In this document: piece by piece, positions 32,813-46,999 of the stretch
How positions within the stretch are numbered: the first letter of the stretch is position 1
Layout of the letters: each line of letters opens with the position of its first letter
Source of the DNA: Coniella vitis
Lineage: Eukaryota; Ascomycota; Sordariomycetes; Diaporthales; Schizoparmaceae
Direction of reading: 5' to 3'
Assembly: GCA_011317545.1 (NCBI GenBank)
Contig: WUJK01000002.1
Coordinates: 1 to 64,000 of the forward strand
DNA length: 64,000 nt
The notes under the pieces: generated by a model
What the model saw: only the letters and a program-made list of their open reading frames with translations
Told to the model about the DNA's origin: nothing
The model's database searches: none
Translations under genes and position numbers: made by a program

Positions 32813-33482
32813 TATAATGATCCTTGCCTGAATCCCTGATTCTGGAAGTACCTATAAGTTATATATTAGCAGGCGGGGAAGTATTACCTTTAAGTCTTCG
32901 TACGTTATCGAGCAATATCAAATGCTATAAGTAATTAAGAGGGATTACCCTATTATATAAAATAATACTTAGATTTATAACTAAAGACTATAAGGAAACT
33001 ATCTAATATTAAGCCGTAAACTCCTATCCTTATATCCTTCTATTATTTCCTATCTATAGTAAGTATAGATCCTTAGATTACCGGGAGCGATAGGAGCGTT
33101 AGCTTATTTAGATTATTTGGATTATTATTACTTAAACTATCTTAATTATTAAGGTAATCTAACCCTAACCCTAATTATACCGCTCTATATTCTTATATAA
33201 GAGATCCCTATCGGTCCGTTAAGGTTCCGATTTACTAGTATATAGTTACACTAGCCTATTCCTATAACCTATATATTTATAAGTTATAATATTATCTCCC
33301 TTCTATTAGTCTTTATCCCTAAAGACCTATAATATTTCCGTAAATAGTCCTACCTAATATTCTTACTCCGGATTATACCTTCCTAATTCGTTATATCTAC
33401 GGGTATTTAGAAATCGCGTTCGAAGAAAACCGAGTAGCGTAACCGTCTTTATCTTTCTATCGAAACTTTTAGTTTTAAGATA

Positions 33483-34030
33483 ATACCTTATTCTCTCTAT
33501 ACTTCTAAAGGGTGGTTATACCGTATAATAGATAGTATTTCGCGCTATTTTATATATATAAAACGAGGAAAATAATATAATAGGAATAGTATTCCTATAA
33601 ATACCTATAAGTTCTAGCTATAATAATTTTCCTTATTAATATACTAACTCTATATAGTTTCTCGTATTTTATCGGAGGAGAAGAAGCTTTATATATAGGA
33701 GGCTAATACGTATAAGGAGCTTCGTAAGGCTTATCGTAAGGCGGGGGAGGCGTTTTCTCGCTTAGAGCGTCTTCGTATTTAGCGTAAGTATTTAGTAAAG
33801 AGGAGTACGAAGCTAGTAAATATAGGGTTAGAATCGCTTAATACTTAGGAGGAGTAGGAAGCCGAGTCTAATATAAATATAGCTATCTCCGGGGAATCTA
33901 AAGCTACTACCGAATTATAGGAGATTAGTAGTTTTAGGGTAATAGACTTTAGTACCTTCCTAGAGTCTATAGACTTATCCGCGTTTAATTTCTTCGGCTT
34001 AGGGCCTTCTACTATTAGTAGTTCGTAACT
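33483..34030 (+). pseudogene. Antisense accessory frame of chromovirus B'
   Basis: It is collinear with the + strand frame of B (20523-21069), starting IPYSLYTSKG with a hydrophobic stretch broken at Trp-type positions, then the charged segment with KAYRKAGEAFSRLERLR and KLVNIGLESL. It ends just before the tRNA-like cassette. It is interrupted by TAG/TAA. Same predicted membrane-anchored coiled-coil type. Confidence 0.55.
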
Positions 34031-34097
34031 CTAATTTTCTTAAAGTTATTACTAGGGTCCTATTTCCTTAATAAGGGGTCTGGTTATTCCTATAGGT

Positions 34098-34219
34098 AGC
34101 TATTATAGTTAAAGATACGAATAGTCTTATAGCTTAGTAGTTAGAGTTCCTAGTTTCTTATTAGGAGGTCCGGGGTTCGATTCCCTATACTACTTTCTCT
34201 ATCTAAGGCTATAATAACT
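34098..34219 (+). repeat. 122-bp cassette with inverted ends enclosing a tRNA-Arg(UCU)-like sequence
   Basis: AGCTATTATAG and CTATAATAACT form imperfect inverted ends. Inside, 34123-34194 folds as a 72-nt tRNA: D arm GCTT/GAGT; anticodon arm CCTAG-TTTCTTA-TTAGG with anticodon TCT (34156-34158); variable loop AGGTC; T arm CGGGG-TTCGATT-CCCTA. Only the acceptor stem is poor (AGTCTTA with TACTACT, two mismatches). A cassette of the same length exists in element C. Homology also extends ~40 bp beyond the left end, so the exact unit is uncertain. Confidence 0.7.
34123..34194 (+). tRNA. tRNA-Arg(UCU)-like sequence in chromovirus B', probably non-functional
   Basis: D, anticodon, variable and T regions are canonical and the anticodon is TCT. 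The acceptor stem has internal mismatches and RIP-type changes (CCCTA where CCCTG would pair). It is better read as a tRNA-derived part of the retroelement than as a working tRNA gene. Confidence 0.45.
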
Positions 34220-34224
34220 TTTTA

Positions 34225-37200
34225 TTTTCGTATTCTTTAATAAGGTCTAGGTATACGTTCTTTAGTAATTCCTAAGTATTTTCCGAATTATTATAATTTT
34301 TCTATTTAATAAGTTATTATTTTCCGCGTCTACGTTTATATAAGTCGAGAATCTATTCTACTTCGTATTATACTTATTCTAGTTCGATAATATCTATATC
34401 GTATAAGAGTTCTACGTCTACTAGTGCTAGTTCTAGGAGTAAAATATAGAAGACTAGGTATAGGCGTATATATAGGATTTCTAATTTATAGTTAACTAGT
34501 AAAATCTATTATATAATTTTATAAGGTCCGAGCTTTTTATAATCGAGTTTATCGCTAGGTTTAGTAGTTTTAATATTTTTACGATTAAGGTAGACTTTAT
34601 CTCCCTTCTATAGGATTAGTCCCTTAATCCTTTTCTAATTAGTATATTTCGTTATTTATTCTTTAACGTCCTAAAGTATACGTTGAGTATCTTCGTATAA
34701 TTACTTAATTCTTCTAGCGTATTAGTCTGCCGTTTCTATATTTCTACCTAATAGTATTTTATAATATACCGTAGGGTTATATCCGTAGAGTAGGAAGAAT
34801 AGTAATTTCCCTATACTTATTATATCTACGCTATTATAAGCGAATTATACCGTAGGTAAAAGTTCGACCTAATTATCTTATTCGTAGTTAATATAATATC
34901 GTAGGTATTATTCTATAATCTGGTTAGTATATTCTATTTATCCGTCTATCTAAGGATAGAATACTATAGATATACGTTATATCGTTCCGAGGTATTTAGT
35001 AAGTAAGATCTAGAATTTTAATATAAATTTTCTATCCCTATCTAATATAATTTCCTAAGGTATTCTATAGTTAGTAATAATAATACGGAGGAATATATAT
35101 ACGAGTTCTTCTATAGTACTATTTTCTTTATATAGTAGGAAGTATACGTACTTACTTAGTTTATAAACTACTACTAAGATACTATCGTATTATACCTAAG
35201 TTAAGGGTTCTCGTAAGAGGGGTAGCTTAGTAATAAAGTTTAGACTAATAGATAACTAAATAATCGTAGGTATTAGTAGAGGTTATAGTAGTTTATAAGG
35301 TTTATACCGTTCTATCTTATTCCGTTTATATATATCGTAGTTATTAACGATATCCGTAACTTGTTTCTTAAGGTTCGGTAGGTTCTAATAACGTTAGATC
35401 CTTTTATAGGTTACTCTAATTCCTTAGTATCTATATACTAGTACGCTATAGATACTTCTAATATAATCGTTTTATTCTAATATTATTATACTATCGAGGT
35501 TAGGTATTTCTCCGTCGATATATAGTATTAGGTTAAGTTCCTTAGTAATAGATAGTATAATAAGGTTACCTTCTAAATCTTCCCTAAAGATTACTATAAT
35601 ATCCTAGTCTTTACTATTACTATCCTTATAGTCTAACCGTCTACTAAGAGCGTCTACTCGTTCGTTTTCCTTACCTTTACGATAGATAATTTTAAAATCG
35701 AATTCTAATAGAAATTCGTATTATCCAACTTATCGTTTATTAAGCTACTTTATCGAGGTAAATACCTAAAGATTCTTATAATCCGTATATATAAAGATTT
35801 ATTATTTTACGCCGATAAAGTAATATCGCTATTCCCTAGAGGCTTCTACTATTACTATAAGTTCTTAATCGGGCGTTCTATAGTTAAGTTCTAATCCGTT
35901 TAATTTCTTACTAAAATTACTAACTATCTATAGTTATCCTTTATCGTCTCGTTATCCGAGTTATCTACCGAGTATATAATCTAATATATCCGTCTCGATC
36001 TCGAAAACTTTATCTTAGTCTGCTTTAACTAGGATTAATTCTAATATAACTACGTCCTTAATTATACTAAAGGCTTTCTATACCTATTCGTTCTAGTTAA
36101 AGGTAATATCCTTTTTCGTAAGTTCCGTAAGTAATACTATAATACTATTATAGTTCTTAATAAATTATCGGTAGAAGTTAGTATAGCCTAAGAAGGCTCT
36201 AACGTCCTTAATATTCTATAATATAGGCTAGTCCCTAACTACCTATACTTTATCTTTCTATATTCGTATATACCCTAATATAATAGTATATCCGAGGTAG
36301 CTAATTTCTTAAGTATTCTAGTTATATTTAGTAGGTTCTATTAAAATCTTATTATCTTAGAGGATTTATAGGATTATTATAATATACTTCTAGTATTCTT
36401 CGAATATTTTTAAGTAAATAAGGATATCGTCTAGGTAGACGATTATAAAGTAATCGAGGTATTCGTATAAGATAAAGTTTATTATCTCTTAAAATAATAC
36501 TAGGGCGTTAGTAAGTCCGAATAGTATAATAAGATATTCGAAATATCCGTAGCGTATTCTTAACGCTATTTTCTATTCTTCTCCGGGTTTAATACGAATA
36601 TATATATATCCTTCCTTAAGGTCGAGGGCTATAAACTATTAGGCTCCTTTAAGTCTATCTCTAAGTTCTTTAAAGAGAGGTAAGGGGTACCGATTCTTAA
36701 TTATAATATCGTTAAGTTACCGATAGTTAATATATAATCGTAGTTTGCCGTTTTTCTTTAGTATAAATAGGATTAGGTATCCTATTAGTAAATATAAAGG
36801 TCTAATATAGCCTTTCTTAAGATTCTTATCGATATATTTTCTAAGTGCTTTAAGTTTATCCTTATCTAATCCGTAGATAGGAAAGAACTTAGGTTACTCT
36901 CCTTCCTTAAGTAGGATCTTATAATTATATAGGCTATACTCTAATAGGCTATTTTCGAATTTTCCTTAGAATAGTTTTATAAACTTCCGATACTCTTCTA
37001 GTATACCGGAGAGGTTTCTGAATATACCTTCGTCTTATATAGTTGCTATTATAAGGAGATATCGTTATATATACTTAGTTCCTTCTTAAACCTATTACGA
37101 TAATATATCCTACTATTTATAGAATCCTATTATATTATACCCTAATCTACCGTATCCCTTCTTCTATTAGGTACTAATTATTACTAGATCCTTCTCTATA

Positions 37201-40030
37201 AGCTATCGAGGTTTATCGTATCCTAGAGTAATTATTATCTTAGCTTTTCTCGATTTAAAGGTATATATAAATTTATTTAAGCCCCTATTATCTAGGTATC
37301 GCTTAATAACTAAATCCGATCCTACGCCTTTAATTATAACCGCTTCTTAGGTATCCGCTTTATCCTATAAAATATAGCTATTAGTTTAATCGATTCGAGG
37401 ATTTTCCTTTCTTAACTATAATATACCTAAAATTAGCTTATATTATACGGTATCCGTAATATCGAAGTTTATTAGTATTATATATCTATAGATTATAACT
37501 AGTAATTAATTAGATTCTATATCGATAATACCTTAGCTATAAGTAACTTCTATACCTTTTATTATACTAAGTTTATAAGATTTTATCTTCTTCTTTTAAG
37601 GTATCCGTTCTCTATTAATAACGCTTAGGGATATAAAGTTTCCTTATACTCCGCTATCTAGGAGTATTATATAGTATTTATTATTAATTCGTATTACGAT
37701 TTTTAAATATTCGTATATCGAGCTATCTATCGTATAGAGGGACTTTACTATAAGTCCTAATCGCTTATTATCCCTTATAGGCGATCCTTACCTTTTAGGT
37801 TCTACTATTCTTACTATACTCTAAGGGCTATTATCTATATTAGGTTCTTAGCTTATTATATTCCGTATCGTATATATACTACGGCCTATCGCTATAGGCG
37901 CGCTTAGTTTTCTTCTTCCGTATAAGGAGTCTATACTCCGGGCTAATTATCTTTAAGGTTATAGTAGGTATACGCTTTATCCGCTAGGTATTCTACGTAA
38001 TCAGCGCGCTTATAGAAGCTATAGTACGTAGGTTCTATATATATGAATTTTACGAGCTTTTCCCTTTATTTCTATTCGCATATTCTATACTAGTCGAGCG
38101 CTTTTTCTTATATATAAGGTACATACTAGGGTATTATATATTAGTACTATTTTACTTATCGCGTAATATATTCGTAGGGGGTATTATATATAAGGCTAAT
38201 ACTAGCGTAATTTCCCCTTATTCTAAGTACTTTATAATAATCGCTATTATCGTCGTCGTAAGCGATAATACTATACCCTATCTCGCGTATAGGGAACTAT
38301 TCGTTAATTACCTTATATTTAAAGTATTATCTATAATTATATATAATATAGGTAAACTATATAATCTAATAATGCTTTTCGTAGAGGTGTTTAATTCGTA
38401 TATCTTCCTATATAAGGGGGGTTTCGTCTTAATAAGATATTATTCGGAATAGTTCTCTAAGTATAATATTATAGATAAGGTAGTATATATCTCCTTTATC
38501 GATATCTTCGTCCGTAGAGCTTTCTAATTCTAAGCTTGTTTCTTCGTTAATAGTTTAGGTGCTAATACTCTAACCGATGCTAAGCGTTTCCTATTATTTC
38601 GTAATTCCCGTAATATTGCTCTATAAAATATCCGTTCCGTTAGGTAGTTTATACCCTTCTATATCGCGCTAATAGGGGTATTCCCTAATAAGCTAAGCTT
38701 ACTACTCTATTACTAGTCTTTCGAATAAACCGTTATCCGTAGAAAGGGGTATTCTCTAGGTAACTATAATTTATCGTTCCTTATAAGGTTTCTAAGGAAA
38801 CTATCCTAAGCCTTACTTTACCGAGAGGTACGTTATATAATTATCCTTATAATAAAAGGTCTAGTTAAGGAGTCTATAATCGGAGTTATCCGATACTTAC
38901 TCTAGAAGCTAGTTTTAGCTAGGAGTAGACTCTATAGTCTTATATATTATAATATTAGCTTATCGTCCTTCGGGGACTTTCTTAAATTCTCTAGGTTTCT
39001 TAGGTTATCGGTATTCTCGTACGAAGTAGCCTATCTTACTATAGTTAAAGTATTCCTTACTTATAGGTTTACGCTAAGCTATATTAAGCTCTATAGGGCC
39101 TAAGTATATTATACCGCTAATTACCGTACCTTATTACTAGAAGCTATAGTTAGTTATCTATTAAATCCGCTATCCTATATTAGCGTAATTCCTTTATATA
39201 ATATAGCTTCCTCCTTTCTTGCTTTTCTCTATATATCTTTCGTAAAGATAGTTATCGATATAGATAATATTATTACTAAATATCGTAAAGTCTTTAGGCT
39301 AGTCCTATTTAAAGATTTCGTCCTTAACTTTATCCTTAAGTCCTTTATAGTAATATTCTATAAGGTTCTTATCTTCCTAAGGGAGGCGTACTAAGAGTTG
39401 CTTAAAGCGGACCGTATAGGCTAAAGTAGATTTATTCTGCTTAAGTTTTATAAGTTATTATACTATAGTCTGTTCTTCGTTAGGGTTGCTAAATATTTCC
39501 TTAAGGATATATTCGAATCCTACGAATAAATCGAATATATTTTTAGTAGTCGGCTTACGTTAATCGAGGTTACCTAGGTATTTAATATAATTACGAAGTA
39601 AGGGTTTATACTAGATAAGCGTATCCTTTTCGAGTTATATACCGGCTAGGATAATTTTATCGGGTTTAGTAGTAAATTAAGCTATATTATATAGGAAGTA
39701 TACCTTATAATAGGTAAGGAATCCTTAAAGCGTCTTCTAATTACCGTTATATATAGCAGGTTTATCTATCTTATAGCCGTTACCGGTATTCTAAATAATA
39801 GGTATTAGGGGCGTACCGGCCGTAGCTTAGTATTATTCGAGCTATTAAGCCTGCCTACGGATAATACGATTCTACTACTCCTAATTCTATTAGAATATAG
39901 CGAGTTATTAGGTAAGTTCGATTAATTAGTATATTATATCTTCCTAAGTTATAACCTAATAATATCCTTCTCCTAAGGTAAACGGGGTAGGAGTTTAAGG
40001 AGCTATTACTATACTTAATATTACCTAAGA
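34225..40030 (-). pseudogene. gag-pol of chromovirus B', RIP-inactivated
   Basis: It is collinear with gag-pol of B on the minus strand: gag nearest 40000, then protease, RT, RNase H, integrase and chromodomain towards 34240. The normal pol stop region is replaced by the tRNA-like cassette. In-frame TAG/TAA stops occur throughout. Confidence 0.85.
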
Positions 40031-41039
40031 GGTATATATAGACCGTCCTAAATAAGAGTTATAAAAATATAATAATCCTTACCTAAATCCCGGATTCTGG
40101 AAGTACCTATAAGTTATATATTAGTAGGTAGGGAAGTATTACCTTTAAGTCTTCGTATATTATCGAGTAATATTAAGTATTATAAGTAATTAAGAGGGAT
40201 TACCCTATTATATAAAATAATACTTAGATTTATAACTAAAGATTATAAGGAAACTATCTAATATTAAGCTATAAACTCCTATCCTTAGATCCTTCTATTA
40301 TCTTAGTAAGTCGATATAGTCGATATCGATCCTATCGATCTATAGTATACTAGTCGATATAGTCGATATCGATTCTATCGATCGTATAACTATTAGGACC
40401 CTAACCCTAATTATATTATTATAAGTATCCCGATGTCCTTATATAAGAGATCCCTATCGGTCCGTTAAGGTTCCGATTTGCTAGCATATAGTTGCGCTGG
40501 CCTATTCCTATAACCTGTATAACCGTAGTATTATGACCCATGAACATGCAGGTCACAGGAACAGGCCAGCGCAACCATATACCAGCAAATCGGAACCTTA
40601 ACGGACCGATGGGGATCTCTTATATAAGGAATACGGATAATATAATCAGGGTTAGGGAAAAGCCTATAAGAGATTACTATTGCCTATCGGATAGTTAATA
40701 GGCAACTATAGGCATTAATAGGCTCGGATAGGCTACGTATTAATAAACAGAACAACGGAAGGATATAAGGACGATGGATTTCCTAGCTATTAGATAGTTT
40801 TCCTTATAGTCTTTAGTTATAAATCTAAGTATTATTTTATATAATAGGGTAATCCCTCTTAATTACTTATAATACTTGATATTGCTCGATAACGTACGAA
40901 GACTTAAAGGTAATACTTCCCCACCTGCTAATATATAACTTATAGGTACTTCCAGAATCCGGGATTCAGGCAAGGATTATTATATTTTCATAACTCTTAT
41001 TTAGGACGGTCTATATATACCTCTTAGGCAATATTAAAT

Positions 41040-44000
41040 ATAGTAATAGCTCCTTAAACTCCCACCCTATCTACCTTAGGAGAAGGACGTCGCTAGGTCG
41101 CAACTTAGGAAGATATAATACGCTAATTAATCGAACTTACCTAATAACTCGCTATACTCCGGCAGAACTAGGAACAGCAGAATCGCACTATCTATAGGCA
41201 GGCCTAACAGCTCGAATAATACCAAGCTATAGCTACTATAACCCTAGCGCCTATTATTCAGAACACCGGTAACGGCTATAAGATAGATAAACCTACTATA
41301 TACGATAGTAACCAGAAGACGCTTTAAGGGTTCCTTACCTATTATAAGGCGTACTTCCTATATAACGCAGCATAATTTACTACCGAACCCGATAAAGTTA
41401 TCTTAGCCGGTATATAACTCGAAAAGGACGCACTTATCTAATATAAACCCTTACTTCGTAACTATATTAAACACCTAGGCAACCTCGATTAACGCAAGAC
41501 GACTACTAAGAATATATTCGATTTATTCGCAGGATTCGAATATATCCTTAAGGAAATATTTAGTAACCCTAATAAAGAACGGATTATAGCGTAGCAACTT
41601 ATAGAACTTAAATAGAATAAGTCTGCTTTAGCCTATACGGTTCGCTTTAAGCAACTCTTAGCATACCTCCCTTAGGAAGATAAGAACCTTATAGAATACT
41701 ACTATAAAGGACTTAAGGACGAGGTTAAGGACGAAATCTCTAAGTAGGACTAGCCCGAAGACTTTACGATATTCAGTAATAACGCTATCCGTATCGATAA
41801 CCGTCTCTACGAAAGATATATAGAGAAAAGCAAGAAAGGAGGAAGCTATACTATATAGAGGAATTACGCTAATATAGGACGGCGGATTTAATAGATAGCT
41901 AACCGCAGCTTCCAGCAATAAGGTATAGCAGTTAGCGGCACTATACACTTAGGCCCTATAGAGCTTAACGTAGCTTAAAGAAAAACTATAAGCAAGGAAT
42001 ACTTTAACTATAGCAAGACAGGCTACTTCGCACGAGAATACCGATAACCTAAGAAACCCAGAGAATTTAAGAAAGTCCCCGAAGGATAATAAGCTAATAT
42101 TATAATATACGAGACCACGGACCTTACTCCTAGCTAAAACTAGCTTCTAGAGTAAGCATCGGACGATTCTAATTATAGACTCCTTAACTAAACCTTCTAT
42201 TATAAGGATAATTATATAATATACCTCTCGGTAAAGCAAGGCTTAGGATAGTTCCCTTAGAAACCTCGTAAAGAACGATAAATTATAATCACCTAGAGAA
42301 TACCCCTCTCTATAAATAACGGTCTATTCGAAAGACTAGTAATAGAGCAGCAAGCCTAGCTTATTAGGGAATACCCCTACTAACGTAATATAAAAGGGTA
42401 TAAACTACCCAACGAAACGGATATCTTATAGAATAATATTACGGAAATCACGGAATAATAGGAAACGCTTAGCATTAATCAGAATACCAGTACCTAAACT
42501 ATTAATAAAGAAATAAGCTTAGAACTAGAAAGCTCTATAAACGAAGATACCGATAAAGGAGATATATACTACCTTATCCATAGTATTATACTTAGAGAAT
42601 TATTCAGGATAATAACTTATTAAGACAAAACCCCCCTCGTATAGGAAGATATACGAATTAATCACCTCTACGAAAAATACCACTAGATCGTATAGTTTAC
42701 CTGCATTATATACAATTACAGACAATACTTTAAATATAAGGTAACTAACGAATAGTTCCCTACGCGCGAGATAGGGCATAGTATTATCGCCTATAACGAC
42801 GATAATAGCGACTATTACAAAGTACTTAGAACAAGGGGAAACTACGCTAGCATTAGCCTTATATACAACACCCCCTATAAATATACTACGCGACAAGTAA
42901 AATAGTACTAATATACGATACCCTAATACGCACCTTATACGTAAGAAAAAGCGCTCGACTAGCATAGAATACGCGAATAGAAACAAAGGGAAAAGCTCGC
43001 AAAGCCTATATACGCAGAACCTATATACTATAGCTTCTATAAACGCGCCGACTATATAGAACACCTAGCGGATAAAACGCGCACCTACTATAACCTTAAG
43101 GATAATTAGCCCGGAGTATAGACTCCGTATACCGAAGAAGAAAATTAAGCGCGCTTATAGCGATAGACCGTAGCATATATACGATACGGAATATAATAAG
43201 CTAAGAACCTAGTATAGATAGCAGCTCTTAGAGTATAGTAAGAATAGTAGAACCTAAAAGGCAAGGATCGCCTATAAGGGATAATAAGCGATTAGGACTT
43301 ACGATAAAGTCCCTCTATACAATAAACAGCTCGACGTACGAATATTTGAAAATCGTAATACGAATCAACGATAAATACTATATAGCACTCCTAGATAACG
43401 GAGTATAAGGAAACTTTATATCCCTAAGCGTTATTAATAGAGAATAGATACCTTAGAAGAAGAAGATAGAACCCTATAGACTTAGTACCGTAGAAGGTAT
43501 AGAAGTTGCTTACGGCTAAGGTATTATCGATATAGAATCTAATTAATTACTAGTTACGATCTACAGACGTACGATACTAATAAACTTTAATATTACGGAT
43601 ACCGTATAATATGAGCTAATTTTAGGTATACCCTAGTTAAGAAAGGAAAATCCTCGAATCGATTAAACTAATAGCTATATTTTATAGGATAAAGCGGATA
43701 CCTAAGGAGCGGTTATAATTAAAGGTATAGGATCGGATTTAGTTACTAAGCGATACCTAGATAATAGGGGCTTAAACGAATTTATATATACCTCTAAATC
43801 GAGAAGAGCTAAGACGATAGCTACCCTAGGATACGATAAACCTCGATAGCTTATAGAGAAGGATCTAGCGATAGTTAATACCTAATAAAGAAAGGGATAT
43901 AGTAGATTAGGATACGATATAATAGGATTCTATAGATAGTAGGATATATTATCGCGATAAGTTTAAGAAGGAACTAAGTATATATAACGATATCTCCTTA

Positions 44001-46840
44001 TAATAGCAACTATATAAGACGAAGATACGTTTAGAGACCTCTCCGGTATATTAGAAGAGTATCGGAAGTTTATAAAACTATTTTAAGGAAAATTCGATAA
44101 TAGCCTACTAGAGTACGGCCTATATAACTACGAGATCCTACTTAAAGAAGGAGAATAACTAAAGTTCTTTCCTATCTACGGATTAGATAAGGATAAACTT
44201 AAAGCACTTAGAGAATATATCGACGAAAATCTTAAGAAAGGCTATATTAAACCCTCCTATTTACTAGTAGGATACCTAATCCTATTTATACTAAAGAAAA
44301 ACGGCAAACTATAACTATACGTTAACTATCGGTAACTTAACGATATTATAATTAAGAATCGGTACCCCTTACCTCTCTTTAAAGAACTTAGAGATAGACT
44401 TAGAGGAGCCTAATAGTTTATAGCCCTCGACCTTAAAGAAGGATATACGTATATTCGTATTAAACCCGGAGAAGAATAGAAAACAGCGTTTAGAATACGC
44501 TACGGATATTTCGAATATCTTATTATACTATTCGGACTTACTAACGCCCCTATATTATTCCAGGAGATAATAAACTTTATCTTATACGAATACCTCGACT
44601 ATTTTATAATCGCTTATCTAGACGATATCCTTATTTACTTAAAGATATTCGAGGAATACTAGAAATATATTACGATAATCTTATAGATCCTCTAAGATAA
44701 TAAAATTTTGGTAGAACCTACTAAATACAACTAGAATACTTAGAAAGTTAACTACCTCGGATATACTATTACACCAGGGCATATACGAATATAGAAAGAT
44801 AAAGTATAAGCAGTTAGGGACTAGCCTATACCCCAAAACGTTAAGGATATTAGAGCCTTCTTAGGCTACGCTAACTTCTACCGATAATTTATTAAGAACT
44901 ATAGTAGTATTATAGCATTACTTACGGAACTTACGAAAAAGGATATTACCTTTAACTAGAACGAATAGGTATAGAAAGCCTTTAGTATAATCAAGGACGC
45001 AGTTATATTAGAACTAATCCTAGTCGAAGCAGACTAAGATAAAGTTTTCGAGATCGAGATAGACGTATCAGATTATATACTCGGTAGACAACTCGGATAA
45101 CAAGATAATAAGGGACGACTACGGATAATCAGCAATTTCAGTAAGAAATTAAACGGACCAGAACTCAACTATAGAACGCCCGATTAAGAACTTATAGTAA
45201 TAATAGAAGCTTTTAGGGAATAGCGATACTACCTTATCGGCGTAAAATAACAAATTCTTATATATACGGATTATAAGAATCTCCAGGCATTTACCTCGAT
45301 AAAGCAGCTTAACAAACGATAAGTCAGATAGTACAAATTCCTATTAGAATTCGACTTTAAGATTATCTACCGTAAAGGCAAGGAAAACGAACGAGCAGAC
45401 GCTCTTAGCAGACGGTTAGACTATAAGGATAGCAATAGCAAAGACTAAGATATTATAGCAATCTTTAAGGAAGATTCGGAAGGCAACCTTACTATACTAT
45501 CTATTACTAAGGAACTTAATACAATACTATATATCGAGGGAGAAATACCCAACCTCGATAATATAATAACACCCGAATAAAACGACTATATTAGAAGTAT
45601 CTATAGCGTACTAGTATATAGATACTAAGGAATTAGAGTAACCTATAAAAGGATCTAACGATATTAGAATCTACTAAACCTTAAGAAACGAGTTATAGAT
45701 ATCGTTAATAACTGCGATATATATAAACGGAATAAGATAGAACGATATAAACCTTACGGATTATTATAACCTCTACTAGTACCTACGACTATTTAGTTAT
45801 CTATTAATCTAGACTTTATTACTAAGCTACCCCTTTTACGAGAACCCTTAACTTAGGTATAATACGATAGCATCTTAGTAGTAGTTTGCAGACTAAGTAA
45901 GTATATATATTTCCTATTATATAAGGAAAGTAATACCGCAGAAGAACTCGTATATATATTCCTCCGCATTATTATCGCTAACTACGGAATACCTTAGGAA
46001 ATTATATTAGATAGAGATAGAAAATTCGCATCGAAATTCTGGATCTTACTTACTAAATACCTCGGAACGATATAACGTATATCTACGGCATTTTATCCTT
46101 AGATAAACGGATAAACGGAACGTACTAACCAGATTATAGAACAATATCTACGATACTATGTTAACTACGAATAAGATAATTAGGTCGAACTTTTGCTAAC
46201 CGTATAGTTCGCCTATAATAGTGCAGATATAACGAGTATAGGAAAATTACTATTCTTCCTACTCTACGGATATAACCCTACGGTATACTATAAAATACTA
46301 CTAGGTGGAAACGCAGAAATAGCAGACTAATACGCTAGAAGAATTAAGCAATTATACGAAGATACTCGACGTATACTTTAGGACGTTAAAGAATAAATAA
46401 CGAAATACGCTAATTAGAAAAGGATTAAGGGATTAATCCTATAGAAGGGAGATAAAGTCTACCTTAACCGTAAAAATATTAAAACTACTAGACCTAGCGA
46501 TAAACTCGATTATAAGAAACTCGGACCCTATAAAATTATACGATAAATTTCCCTAGTTAACTACGAACTCGAAATCCTATATATACGTCTATATCCAGTC
46601 TTCTATATTTTACTTCTAGAACCAGCACTAGTAGACGCAGAACTCTCGTATAATATAGATATCGTCGAACTAGAGCAAGCATAATACGAAGTTAAACAGA
46701 TCCTCAACTTACGTAAACGCGGACGCGGAAAACAATACCTTATTAAATAGAAAAACTACGATAATTCGGAAAATACTTAGGAACTACTAAAGAATATATA
46801 CCTAGATCTTATTAAAGAATACGAAAATAAAAAAGTTATT
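41040..46840 (+). pseudogene. gag-pol of chromovirus C, RIP-inactivated
   Basis: This is the best-preserved gag in the window: IYDSNQKTLQGFLTYYKAYF near 41300 and a zinc-knuckle relic near 41998-42050 (YFNYSKTGYFARE, with Tyr where Cys codons would RIP to TAC/TAT). Late gag around 43029 and protease (LLDNG, 43388 on) are in frames offset by -1, the same offset as in element A, so a programmed frameshift between gag and pol is likely. RT, RNase H, integrase and chromodomain follow (chromodomain about 46690-46830). Multiple in-frame stops. Confidence 0.9.
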
Positions 46841-46955
46841 ATAGCCTTAGATAGAGAAGGCATTATAGGGGATCGAACCCCGGACCTCCTAGTAAGAAAC
46901 CAGGAACTCTAACTACTAAGCTATAAGATTACTTATATCTTTAACTATAATAACT
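46834..46955 (-). repeat. tRNA-Arg(UCU)-like cassette in chromovirus C (122 bp)
   Basis: AGTTATTATAG (46834-46844) and CTATAATAACT (46945-46955) are perfect 11-bp inverted ends. The tRNA-like part is on the minus strand at 46859-46930. It corresponds to the cassette at 34098-34219 in B' and lies at the same place relative to pol. A and B lack it. Confidence 0.72.
46859..46930 (-). tRNA. tRNA-Arg(UCU)-like sequence in chromovirus C, probably non-functional
   Basis: Anticodon arm CCTGG-TTTCTTA-CTAGG with anticodon TCT, variable loop AGGTC and T loop TTCGATC are canonical. The acceptor ends AATCTTA and TAATGCC pair poorly. Together with the copy in B' it points to a tRNA-derived module shared by two elements. 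Confidence 0.45.
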
Positions 46956-46999
46956 ACCTATAGGAATAACCAGACCCCTTATTAAGAACTACCTATACT

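Noticed and set aside
40985..41015. Self-priming site for the full-length chromoviruses
   Set aside because: The bases after the 5' LTR (TTTTCATAACTC) have no convincing complement near the TATA-like box of the same LTR, unlike in the TRIM.
41658..41948. 96-codon minus strand ORF
   Set aside because: It is the antisense shadow of gag in element C, with no independent support.
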